Assembly (NCBI RefSeq): GCF_000948985.2
Contig: NZ_CP059733.1
Location: 1,426,001 to 1,490,000 of the forward strand
Length of the DNA stretch: 64,000 nt
From: Thalassomonas viridans
Lineage (GTDB): Bacteria > Pseudomonadota > Gammaproteobacteria > Enterobacterales > Alteromonadaceae
Direction of reading: 5' to 3'
Position 1 is the first letter of the stretch. Each line of letters starts with the position of its first letter. The notes under the pieces are model-generated. The model was given only the letters and a program-made list of their open reading frames with translations. It did no database searches and was not told where the DNA came from. A program made the translations under genes and the position numbers. Shown here in pieces: positions 1-8,937 of the stretch.

Positions 1-2
1 TC

Positions 3-629
3 AGTCCCCAGTACCTGGCTGAGCTATTCAGCTGGTCGGCAATCGGTGCCCGGACCACGGAATCACAGACCCACAGGGAAATGGCCAGTGGTTTGTCTAT
101 GCCCATCGGCTTTAAAAACGGCACCAACGGCAGCCTGGATGTTGCCATCAATGCCCTGCAGTCCGCCGCGTCTTCCCACCGCTTTATGGGGATAAACCGT
201 CAGGGGCAGGTAGCGCTGATCAAAACTTCGGGTAATCCGGACGGGCACGTGATTTTACGCGGCGGCAAGCAGCCTAACTATGACTCGGTTAATGTTGCCA
301 TTTGTGAGCAGGAATTATCCGCCCACAAGCTGGAGCTGGGGATTGTGGTTGACTGCAGCCACGGCAACTCCAATAAAGACTACCGCCGTCAGCCTCTGGT
401 GGCGGATAATGTCTTCAACCAGATCCTTGAAGGCAATAAGTCTATTATCGGCGTGATGCTGGAAAGCAACCTTAAAGCCGGCAACCAAAGTGCAAACCTG
501 CCCAGAGAGCAGCTGGAATACGGGGTTTCGGTAACCGATGCCTGTATTGACCTTCAGGAAACCGAAAAGCTTATGATGCTGGCGGAGACTAAGCTGGCAG
601 ACGTGTTACGTACGCGCATTAATGCTTGA
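3..629 (+). CDS. aroF: 3-deoxy-7-phosphoheptulonate (DAHP) synthase, C-terminal part (5' end outside window)
   Basis: This is the C-terminal ~208 residues of a class I DAHP synthase, the enzyme that condenses PEP and erythrose-4-phosphate in the first step of the shikimate pathway. The frame is open from base 3 and reads family-typical stretches: a GARTTESQxHRE block, then SGLSMPIGFKNGT, and later VDCSHGNSNKD, where the His is expected near the active site. The start lies upstream of the window. It is followed 41 bp later by tyrA on the same strand. This is the aroF-tyrA order known from enteric bacteria and suggests the tyrosine-sensitive isozyme; the isozyme assignment is inference from context, because the regulatory N-terminus is not visible. 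Confidence 0.93.
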   Translation, partial: SPQYLAELFSWSAIGARTTESQTHREMASGLSMPIGFKNGTNGSLDVAINALQSAASSHRFMGINRQGQVALIKTSGNPDGHVILRGGKQPNYDSVNVAICEQELSAHKLELGIVVDCSHGNSNKDYRRQPLVADNVFNQILEGNKSIIGVMLESNLKAGNQSANLPREQLEYGVSVTDACIDLQETEKLMMLAETKLADVLRTRINA

Positions 630-670
630 TATGATTAGTTAGGGCTAGAAGTAAGGTTACTGCACAGATA

Positions 671-1804
671 ATGGAAAACTTTCAAGAACAACTAAAAACA
701 TTACGTAACGATATCGACGATATCGACAGCCAGATAGTCGCTTTACTGGTTAAGCGCCGCGCTATCACCACTAAGGTGGGCCAGCTGAAAAGCCAGGTGG
801 GCATGCCGATTTATGCCCCGGACCGGGAAGCCAGCCTGTTGCAGCAGCGCCGCAGCCAGGCGCAAGATCAGGGGTTGTGCCCGGATCTGATTGAAGATGT
901 GCTGCGCCGCCTGATGCGGGACTCCTATAACAGCCAGGATGCCAGCGGTTACAAATGCGTTAACCCCGACTGTAAAAAAGTGGTGGTGATCGGCGGCAAG
1001 GGCCAGCTGGGCAGTATTTTTGTCGATCTCTTTACCCGTTCCGAGTACCAGGTAACGGTAATGGAGCAGGAAGACTGGGCGCGCAGTGAAGAAATCTTTG
1101 CCGGCGCCGGTGTAGTTTTGGTGGCTGTGCCTATCCGCCTGACCACTATGGTGATCCAGCAGCTGGGGGCTTTACCTGAGTCCTGCATTCTGGCGGATGT
1201 AACCAGTATAAAAGAGTCGCCCCTGTATGAAATGTTGAAGGTACACAAGGGTCCTGTGGTGGGGCTGCACCCTATGTTTGGTCCGGATGTTACCGGCCTG
1301 GTAAAACAAACCATCATCAGCTGTGAAGGGCGTGCTCCCGGGCAGTACCAGTGGTTGCTGGATCAGTTTGCCGTCTGGGGGGCGAAGATCTATCCGGTAT
1401 CCGCCCGCGAGCATGATCAGGCCATGTCCATGGTGCAGGTGATGCGGCACTTTTCCACTATCGCCTATGGCTATCACTTGATGACCGAGGGCTCGGATAT
1501 TGCCCAGCTGGTGGAGATGAGCTCGCCCATTTACCGGCTGGAGCTGATCATGGTAGGCCGTTTGTTTGCTCAGGATCCCGTGCTCTATAGCGATATTATT
1601 TTTGCCAACCCGGACAATGTTTCCATGATGAAACGTTTCGCCTATCGTTTCCTGGAATTGCTCGAAGATATAGAAATGGGGGATAAGGATGCCTTCGTCA
1701 CTATGTTCAACCAGGTGGCCGACTGGTTCGGCGATTATGCGGAAGTCTTTTTACAGGAAAGTAAATCTATGTTATTAAAGGCTAATGAACTAAAAAAAGA
1801 CTAG
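671..1804 (+). CDS. tyrA: bifunctional chorismate mutase / prephenate dehydrogenase
   Basis: The 377-residue product is close to the usual length of fused TyrA (~373). Residues ~1-90 form an AroQ-type chorismate mutase helix bundle (LRNDIDDIDSQIVALLVKR). Residues ~103-375 are the NAD-dependent prephenate dehydrogenase, with the Rossmann loop VVVIGGKGQLG and the active-site block GLHPMFGPD. It converts chorismate to prephenate and then to 4-hydroxyphenylpyruvate for tyrosine synthesis in the cytoplasm. The ATG follows the DAHP synthase gene by 41 bp, so co-transcription is likely. No attenuator-like leader is visible between the two genes. Confidence 0.96.
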   Translation: MENFQEQLKTLRNDIDDIDSQIVALLVKRRAITTKVGQLKSQVGMPIYAPDREASLLQQRRSQAQDQGLCPDLIEDVLRRLMRDSYNSQDASGYKCVNPDCKKVVVIGGKGQLGSIFVDLFTRSEYQVTVMEQEDWARSEEIFAGAGVVLVAVPIRLTTMVIQQLGALPESCILADVTSIKESPLYEMLKVHKGPVVGLHPMFGPDVTGLVKQTIISCEGRAPGQYQWLLDQFAVWGAKIYPVSAREHDQAMSMVQVMRHFSTIAYGYHLMTEGSDIAQLVEMSSPIYRLELIMVGRLFAQDPVLYSDIIFANPDNVSMMKRFAYRFLELLEDIEMGDKDAFVTMFNQVADWFGDYAEVFLQESKSMLLKANELKKD

Positions 1805-1865
1805 GTTTGCCGGGTAAATCATGCCGGTGACCTGGTTATTTACCGGCTTACACAGGAAATCCGCC

Positions 1866-2336
1866 ATGAAAATTTACCGCGCCATTGGCTTGGCTGCTTT
1901 TTTACTCTTTACGCTAGTGGCTTGCGCCCATGACGGTAAGGTTGCCGTCGGGGCTATCAACAGCGATGAACTTTTCAGCCAGTATCCTGACTTTAGTCAG
2001 GCATATCAGCAGGCGGAATTATCCGCACCGGAGCAGGAGCAGGTGAAGGGCTGGCCGGAAAAGTTGAAGGTTACCACCTATTTTGGTACCTGGTGTCATG
2101 ACAGCCAGCGGGAAGTGCCGAAAATGCTGAAAATACTGGCGTTACGCCCGGACCTGAGTTCCGAGTTATTGGCTTTGGATATAAATAAGTCTGATCCCGA
2201 GGGTAAGGCGGCCGATGCCGGTATTGCCTTTACCCCGACTTTTGTTGTCACCCTCGACGGCCAGGAAATCGGCCGCATTGTCGAGCGCCCTGAAACCAGC
2301 CTGGTGGGTGATATCAGTGCCATGTTAGCTATTTGA
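1866..2336 (+). CDS. thioredoxin-fold lipoprotein with a single active-site cysteine
   Basis: The start at 1866 is preferred over an upstream in-frame ATG at 1821. It is preceded by aggaaa about 8 bases away and opens a clean lipoprotein signal (MKIYRAIGL...LFTLVAC; lipobox Cys at residue ~20). The mature part has a thioredoxin-like core, VTTYFGTWCHDSQREVPK, followed by FTPTFVV, which contains the family's cis-Pro region. The position of the second active-site Cys is Ser (WCHDS), so it cannot form the usual CxxC disulfide. A role in thiol chemistry at the inner or outer membrane is plausible but unproven. It lies 61 bp after tyrA on the same strand and may be read through from it. Confidence 0.8.
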   Translation: MKIYRAIGLAAFLLFTLVACAHDGKVAVGAINSDELFSQYPDFSQAYQQAELSAPEQEQVKGWPEKLKVTTYFGTWCHDSQREVPKMLKILALRPDLSSELLALDINKSDPEGKAADAGIAFTPTFVVTLDGQEIGRIVERPETSLVGDISAMLAI

Positions 2337-2548
2337 TCCACAAACCGGCGCTGATAATAAAGGTTTTGTCAGCGTCGCTTTCCCTCTTCCTGGAATACAT
2401 TATTTCCCTGATACAAATACTTTTCTCCTTATTGTTTCATCTGGTATGTTTAGCCCGAACTCTATTTGTCCGCTATTTCCGTCAAGGAAAAATAAATCGT
2501 CGTAAATCCGATCCAAAACAAGTTTTATTAATTAAATTTTAACTTTTC

Positions 2549-2576
2549 TTGAGCTTTTTATTTACATTATTACAAT
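2549..2576 (+). promoter_or_regulatory. candidate sigma-70 promoter for the exported PPDK-like gene
   Basis: TTGAGC at 2549-2554 and TACAAT at 2571-2576 are separated by 16 bases, in an AT-rich gap (2337-2732) that otherwise holds no gene I can support. It would leave a leader of about 150 bases before the start at 2733. Assigned by eye only. Confidence 0.35.
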
Positions 2577-2732
2577 GCACTTGTCTGATAAGGTTTGTAA
2601 ATTAATTGTTTTCTTAATTTTAATATTTTGAATTAACAATAAAGTTCGAACACCTTAGTCCACAGTATTTTATTGATTTAATTAAGTGTTCCTATGGACA
2701 CGGTCAATTTAACCAATCAAAAGGAATTAAGT

Positions 2733-5321
2733 ATGAGGTCACGACTTCACCTGGCATTCCCCCTGCTTTGTGCGGGTATGATGTCAGCGGCACAGGCGGG
2801 TAATTTTGCTGCCACAGCTCAAAACAACCCCTCCCTGCAAAAACCGAACGCACCGGCAAGCGCATCGAAGGATACACAAAGCGACGCCGACTATTTTCAA
2901 ACTCTGGTTTCGCGCATCGATTTCGAGGCCCTGGCGGCACGCAGCGATCAGCCCGGGGCGCAAAGTATCCGGGAAGTCAAATTCCTGATCATGGATGTCA
3001 ATACCGACAATCCCAGCCTGTACTTCTTCAATACCGAGCGTTATCCCTATCATTATGCTTTTGCCTCAGAAGGTTTAGGTTATAGCGGCAGCTTGTCTGA
3101 ATTCAACTCAACCACTTACTTCCGTGATGACAGGATGCACCTGGCGGGCTCTATTCTCGCCCATGATCACTACCGCTCAGAAGAAGGGGTTGACGGCCTG
3201 TACACGGTACAGTTCTGGCCGGTTGATCCCGTCACTCCGGCGTTAACGGATAAAGCCTATAAAATGATCGCCGAGCAAATGACCTTTGCCCCCGGACAGA
3301 TCCGCTATTACCCCGCCAGTGACGTTCACCTGGACATTTATAACAACAACCTGGCATTTTTCGAGTCGGCCCAGCTGCCGGTGATCCAAAATGAAGATCT
3401 GTTTGCCAATATCGAGTTTTCTATCCTTAACCAGGGTAAAGGCTACGGCCGCTTACGGGTGATTAACCCGGGAGACTCTGTGCCTTCGGTCAGCGATGTG
3501 GTGATTTATACCTATATCCCCAACGACCTGGCCCACGTTGCCGGTATTATTACCGACTCGCCGCAAACCCCTTTGTCCCATATCAACCTTAAAGCCAAGC
3601 AAAACAACACCCCGAATGCCTATATGCGCGACGCGGTCAATAACCCCGAGGTTGCGCCTTTGATCGGTGAGCTGGTGAAATATGAAGTGACCGGGGACGG
3701 CATAGTATTAACCGCCGCCACCCAGGAAGAGGTGGACACCTGGCTGGAGTCGGTACGTCCGGATCCGCAGACGCCGCAATCGGATCTGACGGTAACCGAA
3801 CCTGCTTTGTTGAGCGAGCTTGGCAACGGCGACTGGATTCGCTTTGGCGCAAAAGCGGCAAACGTCGCCGAGCTGGCAAAAGCCCTGGAGCCGCTGGAAA
3901 GCGAATACGGCCACCAGATGGTGCCCCGCGGTTATGCGGTGCCTTTTTCTATGTATAACGATTACATGAACCTGCCCCGTTGCCAGGAGCTGGAAGAGGA
4001 CGATGACGGCAACTTAGTGCCCGACGGCAAGTACCGTGCCCTGTGTGATGCGGAGCGCCCGACCGAGGTGAGAAATACCGACAGCAATACCTTATCGGTT
4101 TCCCTGTTTAACCAGGCTACGCCGCAAACCTTGCCTGCCGGTAGCCGGGATATGGAGCTGGTACTGGACAATGCCAACGGCCTGGTGCTGTTTATGCGTG
4201 ATGTAACCAACGACCGCTGGTTGCTGAACCCCCTGCCTTTCACGGATTCGGTATTGAGCACTTCCGGCAGCAGTGAGTATCGGGGGCTGAATATCAATTA
4301 CCTGAGGGAAGACGGCAAGAAAAGCGTCAGCATTGCCGGCGATACCGACTTCGAGCTGGAAGTCTTCGTGTTGGCCTTATGGGCCATAGAAGCCGAGTTG
4401 GCCATCACTCGGACCCGGGACCTGCCGGCGGACTATTTTGTTGAGCGTTCTTATTTCGAGCAAATCGAAAGCATTATGGCAGACGAAGACTTTCTGGCCA
4501 GCCCGGACGTGCGCGCCAGCGAACTCAAAGCTTTCCGCAAAGAAGTGGAAAAAGGCGAAGTTACCGCACAGATGCACGACAAGCTGGAAGCCATGCGCAC
4601 CTTCTGGGATCCCCAGGGAGCCCCGTATACCAAGAATATTCGCCTGCGTTCCAGCACCAATAACGAAGATCTGGCCGGTTTTAACGGCGCCGGTTTATAC
4701 GAGTCCAATACCCACAAACCGGATGAAGGGGATATCGCCGACTCGGTGAAAAAAGTTTGGGCCAGCCTGTGGACCCACAGGGCTTTTGAAGAGCGCCGCT
4801 TCTACCGCATAGATCACTTTAAAACCTATATGGGGGTGCTGGCGCACGAAAGTTACGGCGACGAGCAGGCTAACGGCGTGGCCGTGACCAAGAACATCTA
4901 TGATGAAAACTGGGAAGGCTATTACGTTAATGTGCAGTACGGCGAAATTTCCGTGACCAACCCTGAGCCTATCATTACCTCTGAAGGGGAGGTCAGCTCG
5001 GTACCGGACGAGTTCTTATTGGCGCACCTGCTGGCAGGCGATGATCCTTATAACCCAGAGCACTGGTGGTGGGCGCAGCAGTATATCCGCCACTCCAATG
5101 TGGAAACCGTGTACGACCAGCCGGTGATGACGGAAAATGTGCTGACCGATGAAGAAACGGTACAGTTAAGGCGTGCGATGCAGGCGATACAGGGACATTT
5201 CCGCCCTATTTATCAGGGAGATCGCAGCTTTGCCATGGATATTGAATTTAAAATCACGGCCACCGAAGACAATTCCCGCGGTCATCTGGAAATCAAACAG
5301 GCAAGGCCTTGGATTGATTAG
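2733..5321 (+). CDS. exported pyruvate phosphate dikinase / PEP synthase-like protein (PPDK_N ATP-binding fold)
   Basis: The start at 2733 is chosen over 2694 because AAGGAA lies 6 bases upstream and the product then begins with a Sec signal peptide (MRSRLHLAFPLLCAG...AQA). The mature protein has about 840 residues. Around residue 280, TPLSHINLKAK resembles the phospho-histidine swivel loop of dikinases. Around residue 367, FGAKAANVAEL and VPRGYAVPFSMY match the start of the PPDK/PEP-synthase nucleotide-binding domain. Near residue 636, LRSSTNNEDLAGFNGAGLYES matches the ATP-binding RSS(x)EDL(x)G motif, and the C-terminus ends in the family-typical IKQARPW. The swivel before the ATP-grasp domain is the order seen in glucan water dikinases rather than in PpsA. 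A secreted member is odd because ATP is scarce outside the cytoplasm. The substrate is unknown. Confidence 0.8.
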   Translation: MRSRLHLAFPLLCAGMMSAAQAGNFAATAQNNPSLQKPNAPASASKDTQSDADYFQTLVSRIDFEALAARSDQPGAQSIREVKFLIMDVNTDNPSLYFFNTERYPYHYAFASEGLGYSGSLSEFNSTTYFRDDRMHLAGSILAHDHYRSEEGVDGLYTVQFWPVDPVTPALTDKAYKMIAEQMTFAPGQIRYYPASDVHLDIYNNNLAFFESAQLPVIQNEDLFANIEFSILNQGKGYGRLRVINPGDSVPSVSDVVIYTYIPNDLAHVAGIITDSPQTPLSHINLKAKQNNTPNAYMRDAVNNPEVAPLIGELVKYEVTGDGIVLTAATQEEVDTWLESVRPDPQTPQSDLTVTEPALLSELGNGDWIRFGAKAANVAELAKALEPLESEYGHQMVPRGYAVPFSMYNDYMNLPRCQELEEDDDGNLVPDGKYRALCDAERPTEVRNTDSNTLSVSLFNQATPQTLPAGSRDMELVLDNANGLVLFMRDVTNDRWLLNPLPFTDSVLSTSGSSEYRGLNINYLREDGKKSVSIAGDTDFELEVFVLALWAIEAELAITRTRDLPADYFVERSYFEQIESIMADEDFLASPDVRASELKAFRKEVEKGEVTAQMHDKLEAMRTFWDPQGAPYTKNIRLRSSTNNEDLAGFNGAGLYESNTHKPDEGDIADSVKKVWASLWTHRAFEERRFYRIDHFKTYMGVLAHESYGDEQANGVAVTKNIYDENWEGYYVNVQYGEISVTNPEPIITSEGEVSSVPDEFLLAHLLAGDDPYNPEHWWWAQQYIRHSNVETVYDQPVMTENVLTDEETVQLRRAMQAIQGHFRPIYQGDRSFAMDIEFKITATEDNSRGHLEIKQARPWID

Positions 5322-5342
5322 TTTTTCCGGAGGAAAATGTAA

Positions 5343-5499
5343 TACCAAACGAAATAATGAATTAACCACTTTCAATGGTCTAAATCATCAATTTCTTCGT
5401 TGCGCTCAATCCCAATAGCTTGCTATTGCTCAATCACGCGCCTTGAACTTGATTATTTATCCTCATTGAACCTTGGTCACTTCTTTATTACGTTTGGTA
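5343..5499 (+). mobile_element. MITE-like element, family A, copy 1
   Basis: The 157-bp element is bounded by inverted repeats: TACCAAACGAAATAATGAA at the left end and the complement of TTCTTTATTACGTTTGGTA at the right, differing at two positions. It is flanked by the trinucleotide TAA on both sides (5340-5342 and 5500-5502), which looks like a 3-bp target duplication. It has no coding capacity. A longer relative lies at 43087-43341. Insertions with TNA-type 3-bp duplications are known for some IS5-group elements, so an IS5-like helper is a guess. Strand is arbitrary. Confidence 0.8.
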
Positions 5500-5697
5500 T
5501 AATAGTTTGTTGAATTGCCGGCAGAGGGTTTGCAGGCAATTCGCTTTCTTGATAGCTTTAGGCTACCGAACAGGGGCCCTGACTGAGTTCAGTGCCCCTT
5601 TCGCTTATTTGGCGTGGTTATTCGCTAAAAAAGCATAAAATCCCTGTGGCCGGTGGTGCACGACGGTACGGGAAAGAAAATCAAAAGGACAATATTG

Positions 5698-6249
5698 ATG
5701 AAGAAATTCAAGCAAAGCCTGGTTACGGCTTGTTTATTTATCGGCGTTTCGCAAACGGCGATGGCCACCTGCCTGCCGGAAAAAATATATATGACCCGGC
5801 ACGCGGAAAAACTGATTGAAGAAGGCAACAGGGATCCCGGCTTATCGGCGGCAGGTAAGGCCCGCGCCGAGCGCCTTGCCAGGATGTTTACAGACATTAA
5901 GGTTGACCATTTGCTGTCAACGCCTTATAAACGTACCCAGCAAACCCTGATGCCGCTTAGTAAGGCGAAAAACCTGGAGGTCACTTTATATGATCCCCGC
6001 AAGGGCAAGGAGTTTATTAAGCAGTTGAAAAACGATTACTGCAAGCAAACCCTAGTGGTTTCCGGGCATTCCAATACCGTACCCAATATGTTGCAGGCAC
6101 TCGGGGTAAAATTTGAGGTTAAGGTGGGGGGTTATACCTTTAAACACCAGCCGAGCATTATTTTATCGGAAGCGGAATTCGGCCAGCTGTTTGCCATTAG
6201 CTTTAACCGGGATAAGCCGGTACTGGAAGTGTTAAGCAGCAACGGTTAG
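5698..6249 (+). CDS. periplasmic histidine phosphatase superfamily protein (SixA/PGM-like)
   Basis: The start at 5698 is supported by aaaagga 8 bases upstream and by the signal peptide that follows (MKKFKQSLVTACLFIG...AMA); an upstream in-frame ATG at 5653 is less likely. The 183-residue product carries the branch-defining MTRHAE motif (catalytic His) just after the signal, a STPYKRTQQT block and the second histidine in VVSGHSNTVP. These are the phosphate-pocket residues of phosphohistidine phosphatases. It is short, like SixA, but exported, so its target is probably a small phosphorylated molecule or a protein in the periplasm. It stands alone between a MITE and a strong terminator. Confidence 0.85.
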   Translation: MKKFKQSLVTACLFIGVSQTAMATCLPEKIYMTRHAEKLIEEGNRDPGLSAAGKARAERLARMFTDIKVDHLLSTPYKRTQQTLMPLSKAKNLEVTLYDPRKGKEFIKQLKNDYCKQTLVVSGHSNTVPNMLQALGVKFEVKVGGYTFKHQPSIILSEAEFGQLFAISFNRDKPVLEVLSSNG

Positions 6250-6285
6250 CCTTTGGGGCCTTACTTTAAAACTTGAAGGTAAAAG

Positions 6286-6327
6286 AAAGCCGTAGCAGAT
6301 ATCTTGTCTGCTACGGCTTTTTTATTT
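6286..6327 (+). terminator. intrinsic terminator (probably bidirectional)
   Basis: A 14-bp stem, 6286-6299 paired with 6307-6320 (AAAGCCGTAGCAGA and its complement), has a 7-base loop and is followed by a T-rich run to 6327. A-rich sequence at the left side could serve the convergent chemoreceptor gene too. Confidence 0.9.
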
Positions 6328-6374
6328 ACAGGATGTAATGTATGCCATGGGTTCACGGATGAACAGGAATGGCG
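6325..6374. repeat. short dispersed repeat, family C, copy 1
   Basis: About 50 bp starting TTTACAGGATGTAATGTATG. It is nearly identical to 57266-57316 and partly repeated at 57214-57252. It directly abuts the terminator at 6286-6327; the copy at 57214 also directly abuts a terminator (57188-57213). It has no coding sense. Its function is unknown. Confidence 0.7.
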
Positions 6375-6406
6375 ATTCGGTAAATAGCTAATTGGCCTTA
6401 CGGCAA

Positions 6407-7927
6407 CTAGCTATTGGGTACAAAGGTATTGGCCAGGTTGGCAATTTCATCAACACTGGTTTGCAGGGCCGACATTTGCTCTGTCACCGCATCGGTCTGG
6501 GCCCAGGTTTTATCGGTGGAGGCGTGTATGCCTTCGATATGGGTATTAATCTCAGCCGATACATGGGATTGCTGCTCGGCGGCGGTGGCGATCTGGGTAG
6601 CCAGCTGGGAGATGTTCTCCACTTTTTCCACCACAAGCTCGATTTTCTGGTTGGACAGCTCGGCGGTTTCCACACAGCGCTCGGCTTCGTCCTTGTTTTT
6701 GTTCATCAGCACCACCCACTGCTCTATGATGTCCAGCATGGCGGTCAGCCGCTGGTGGATTTCCTTGGCGGAATCCTGGGTGCGGGACGACAAACTTCTG
6801 ACTTCGTCGGCAACAACGGCAAAGCCACGGCCGTGTTCGCCGGCACGCGCCGCTTCAATGGCGGCGTTGAGCGCCAGTAAGTTGGTTTGATCGGCAATCG
6901 ACTGGATATCGTCCATCAGCTCGCCGACATTGTTGGCTGACTCGGTCAGGGTATCGGCGGAGGCGGAAGCGTTTTCTACTTCTTTGGCCAGGTGCTTAAT
7001 TTTTTCTGTGGTGTCGTTGATGCCGTCCTGGGCTTCCTGGCACTGGTTAAAGGTGTTGTCGAGATCGGCGGCAGCCGTTACCGTATTGCCGGCAATTTCA
7101 TTGGTGGACGCCTGCATCTGGTTCATGGCCACGCCTAAATGCTGGATTTCCTCCTTTTGCTGCTCCAGGTTTTCCCGGGTAAGCTCCACCCCGCTGATAA
7201 CATTGCTCATTACCTGTTTGATGGGTTTGGCGGTATCCAGCATACGTTCCAAAATTGCCTTTAACTTCACTTTGATCATGGAGAAATTAAAGTCAAAAAC
7301 GCTGGCGGTGCCCCTGCCGAAATAGATTTTGCGTGAGACAGAGTCATACATATTCTGCATCTTCCGGGCGCGCTGGGCGGTAGGGATAATGTCGTGCCAG
7401 AAAATCACGATCGGCGCCATGGCGCTGAAAGCGGCGATAAATGCTGTTAACCAGCCGATTTGGGTGACGATATAGAGCTGGGTTACCAGGGTCAGCAGGA
7501 CTAAAAAGCTGAACTTATGGTTTTTGGTCAGTTCAAAGGTGGCCCAAAATTGCTCTTTATTGATGGCGTTATATATTTTCGCCGTTTTTTTGACTAAGCG
7601 CTCGTCTGCCTGGTGGCTGACCGACTGATAGCCGACGATCTTGCCCCCTTCATATTGCGGGGTGATAAAAGTGTCAAGCCAGAGGTCCTTGCCGTCTTTG
7701 CTTTTTACCCTTAAAACACCGCGCCAGGAAAAGCCCTGGGCCAGGGTGGACTTTAAGTCATCCAGTACCTGTTTCGGCATCTGCGGGTGGGTTATGCTGC
7801 GGATGTCCATGTCCAGCAATTCATCCTGAGAATAACCACTGAGACGGCAATAATCCTCATTGGCATAACGGTATTTATTATTGACGTCGGTTACAGTTAT
7901 CAGCTGTTGGCTATTTGTTTTCGGCAT
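6407..7927 (-). CDS. PAS-domain methyl-accepting chemotaxis protein (Aer-like)
   Basis: The 506-residue chemoreceptor has an N-terminal PAS domain at ~8-110 ([21 protein letters not shown]), a hydrophobic stretch at ~139-180 that can form two membrane spans, and a long coiled-coil signalling domain. The CheA/CheW-binding hairpin tip is clear at ~343-380 ([33 protein letters not shown]). There is no periplasmic ligand domain, so sensing is probably cytoplasmic (redox or energy state, as in Aer). The cofactor is not evident. The gene stands alone and converges on the histidine phosphatase gene. Confidence 0.93.
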   Translation of the reverse strand: MPKTNSQQLITVTDVNNKYRYANEDYCRLSGYSQDELLDMDIRSITHPQMPKQVLDDLKSTLAQGFSWRGVLRVKSKDGKDLWLDTFITPQYEGGKIVGYQSVSHQADERLVKKTAKIYNAINKEQFWATFELTKNHKFSFLVLLTLVTQLYIVTQIGWLTAFIAAFSAMAPIVIFWHDIIPTAQRARKMQNMYDSVSRKIYFGRGTASVFDFNFSMIKVKLKAILERMLDTAKPIKQVMSNVISGVELTRENLEQQKEEIQHLGVAMNQMQASTNEIAGNTVTAAADLDNTFNQCQEAQDGINDTTEKIKHLAKEVENASASADTLTESANNVGELMDDIQSIADQTNLLALNAAIEAARAGEHGRGFAVVADEVRSLSSRTQDSAKEIHQRLTAMLDIIEQWVVLMNKNKDEAERCVETAELSNQKIELVVEKVENISQLATQIATAAEQQSHVSAEINTHIEGIHASTDKTWAQTDAVTEQMSALQTSVDEIANLANTFVPNS

Positions 7928-8121
7928 AATTTATTTCATACGGCTAAAGGAATAAAATCTATAACACTATACTTCATAGGGTTATATGGTGTCTTGATCT
8001 TGTTCTAATAATGGTCAGACAAGATGATAATAAATGAAAAACAGCAGCCGACCAAGAACAACAGTGCTTAACTTATCATCAATTTTGGCGTTTAGTTGTT
8101 CATTTCACTGCCTTTTCCATA

Positions 8122-8736
8122 CTAAAAGCGATAGGCAATGCCTACCGAGATGGCACTGTCGAGCCACAGGGCCCCGTCAAAGCTGGCGATGCAGGTATCT
8201 GACTGGCAAAGAATATCGTCATCCTCATCGGTTAAACTGGCATAAAGGCGCAGTTCGGTGACCAGGGATAAATTTTTTGAAAACTCATAGCGGGTGCCTA
8301 TTGCCGTGGTGATGGAAGGGTAGAGGCTGCTGCCGTTGTCGGCATCGAAAAAAGCACCGCCTACGCCTAAGGCAACCGTGGTGCTGTAGCTTTGCTGTTT
8401 AAACTCGGCGACACCGCTGAAATGGGCGTAAATGATATCTATGCTGTGTTCTTGCTGATCCAGGTCGCTGGTAAAATCATGGTTGACGGCATTAATGAGT
8501 ATTTGTCCCTGCCCCTGGTTGGTTGCCTGCCAGGAAAAGGCAAAGCCCAAATGGGGGTCGTCGGATACGGAAAGCTCGCTGGAACCGTCGCTGCCGTTGA
8601 TGTCTGTGCTGTACATCTGGCCGATAAAAGGCGTGATCTCAAAACCATTGGCGCCGGCGGTGCCGACAGGCAGCAAAGCGGATATGAACACAGTTATGCC
8701 GCAGACTATGCCATAAAGAGAAAAGCTGGACTTCAT
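8122..8736 (-). CDS. outer-membrane beta-barrel protein, function unknown
   Basis: The 204-residue protein has a signal peptide (MKSSFSLYGIVCGITVFISALLP...TAGA), alternating aromatic/polar strands and a terminal Phe (VGIAYRF), as expected for a BamA-assembled barrel. The length suits an eight-strand OmpA/OmpW-type barrel. A Cys pair (ILCQSDTC) sits in what should be an extracellular loop near the C-terminus. No substrate can be named. It is monocistronic, with ~200 bp to the neighbour on each side. Confidence 0.7.
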   Translation of the reverse strand: MKSSFSLYGIVCGITVFISALLPVGTAGANGFEITPFIGQMYSTDINGSDGSSELSVSDDPHLGFAFSWQATNQGQGQILINAVNHDFTSDLDQQEHSIDIIYAHFSGVAEFKQQSYSTTVALGVGGAFFDADNGSSLYPSITTAIGTRYEFSKNLSLVTELRLYASLTDEDDDILCQSDTCIASFDGALWLDSAISVGIAYRF

Positions 8737-8937
8737 TGCTGGTACCCTGATTTATTATTAGTATGGTTATTAAGAGTACTACCGATATTTTTGAATACAA
8801 GCGATAACCGCGGGATAAGGAGAATTGTCTTTAAATTGTTCCTTAAACCCGGCCTGCCTGAAAAAAATAACCCCGTTTGTAAGTAAGCTAATTAAAGCGA
8901 TTGTGAAAGAGATAATGTTGCTGTTTTTAGCTCATGC

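Noticed and set aside
2333..2542. 69-codon frame with hydrophobic stretch after the thioredoxin-like gene
   Set aside because: It starts with TTG overlapping the previous stop, has no ribosome site, and its AT-rich content explains the hydrophobic residues.
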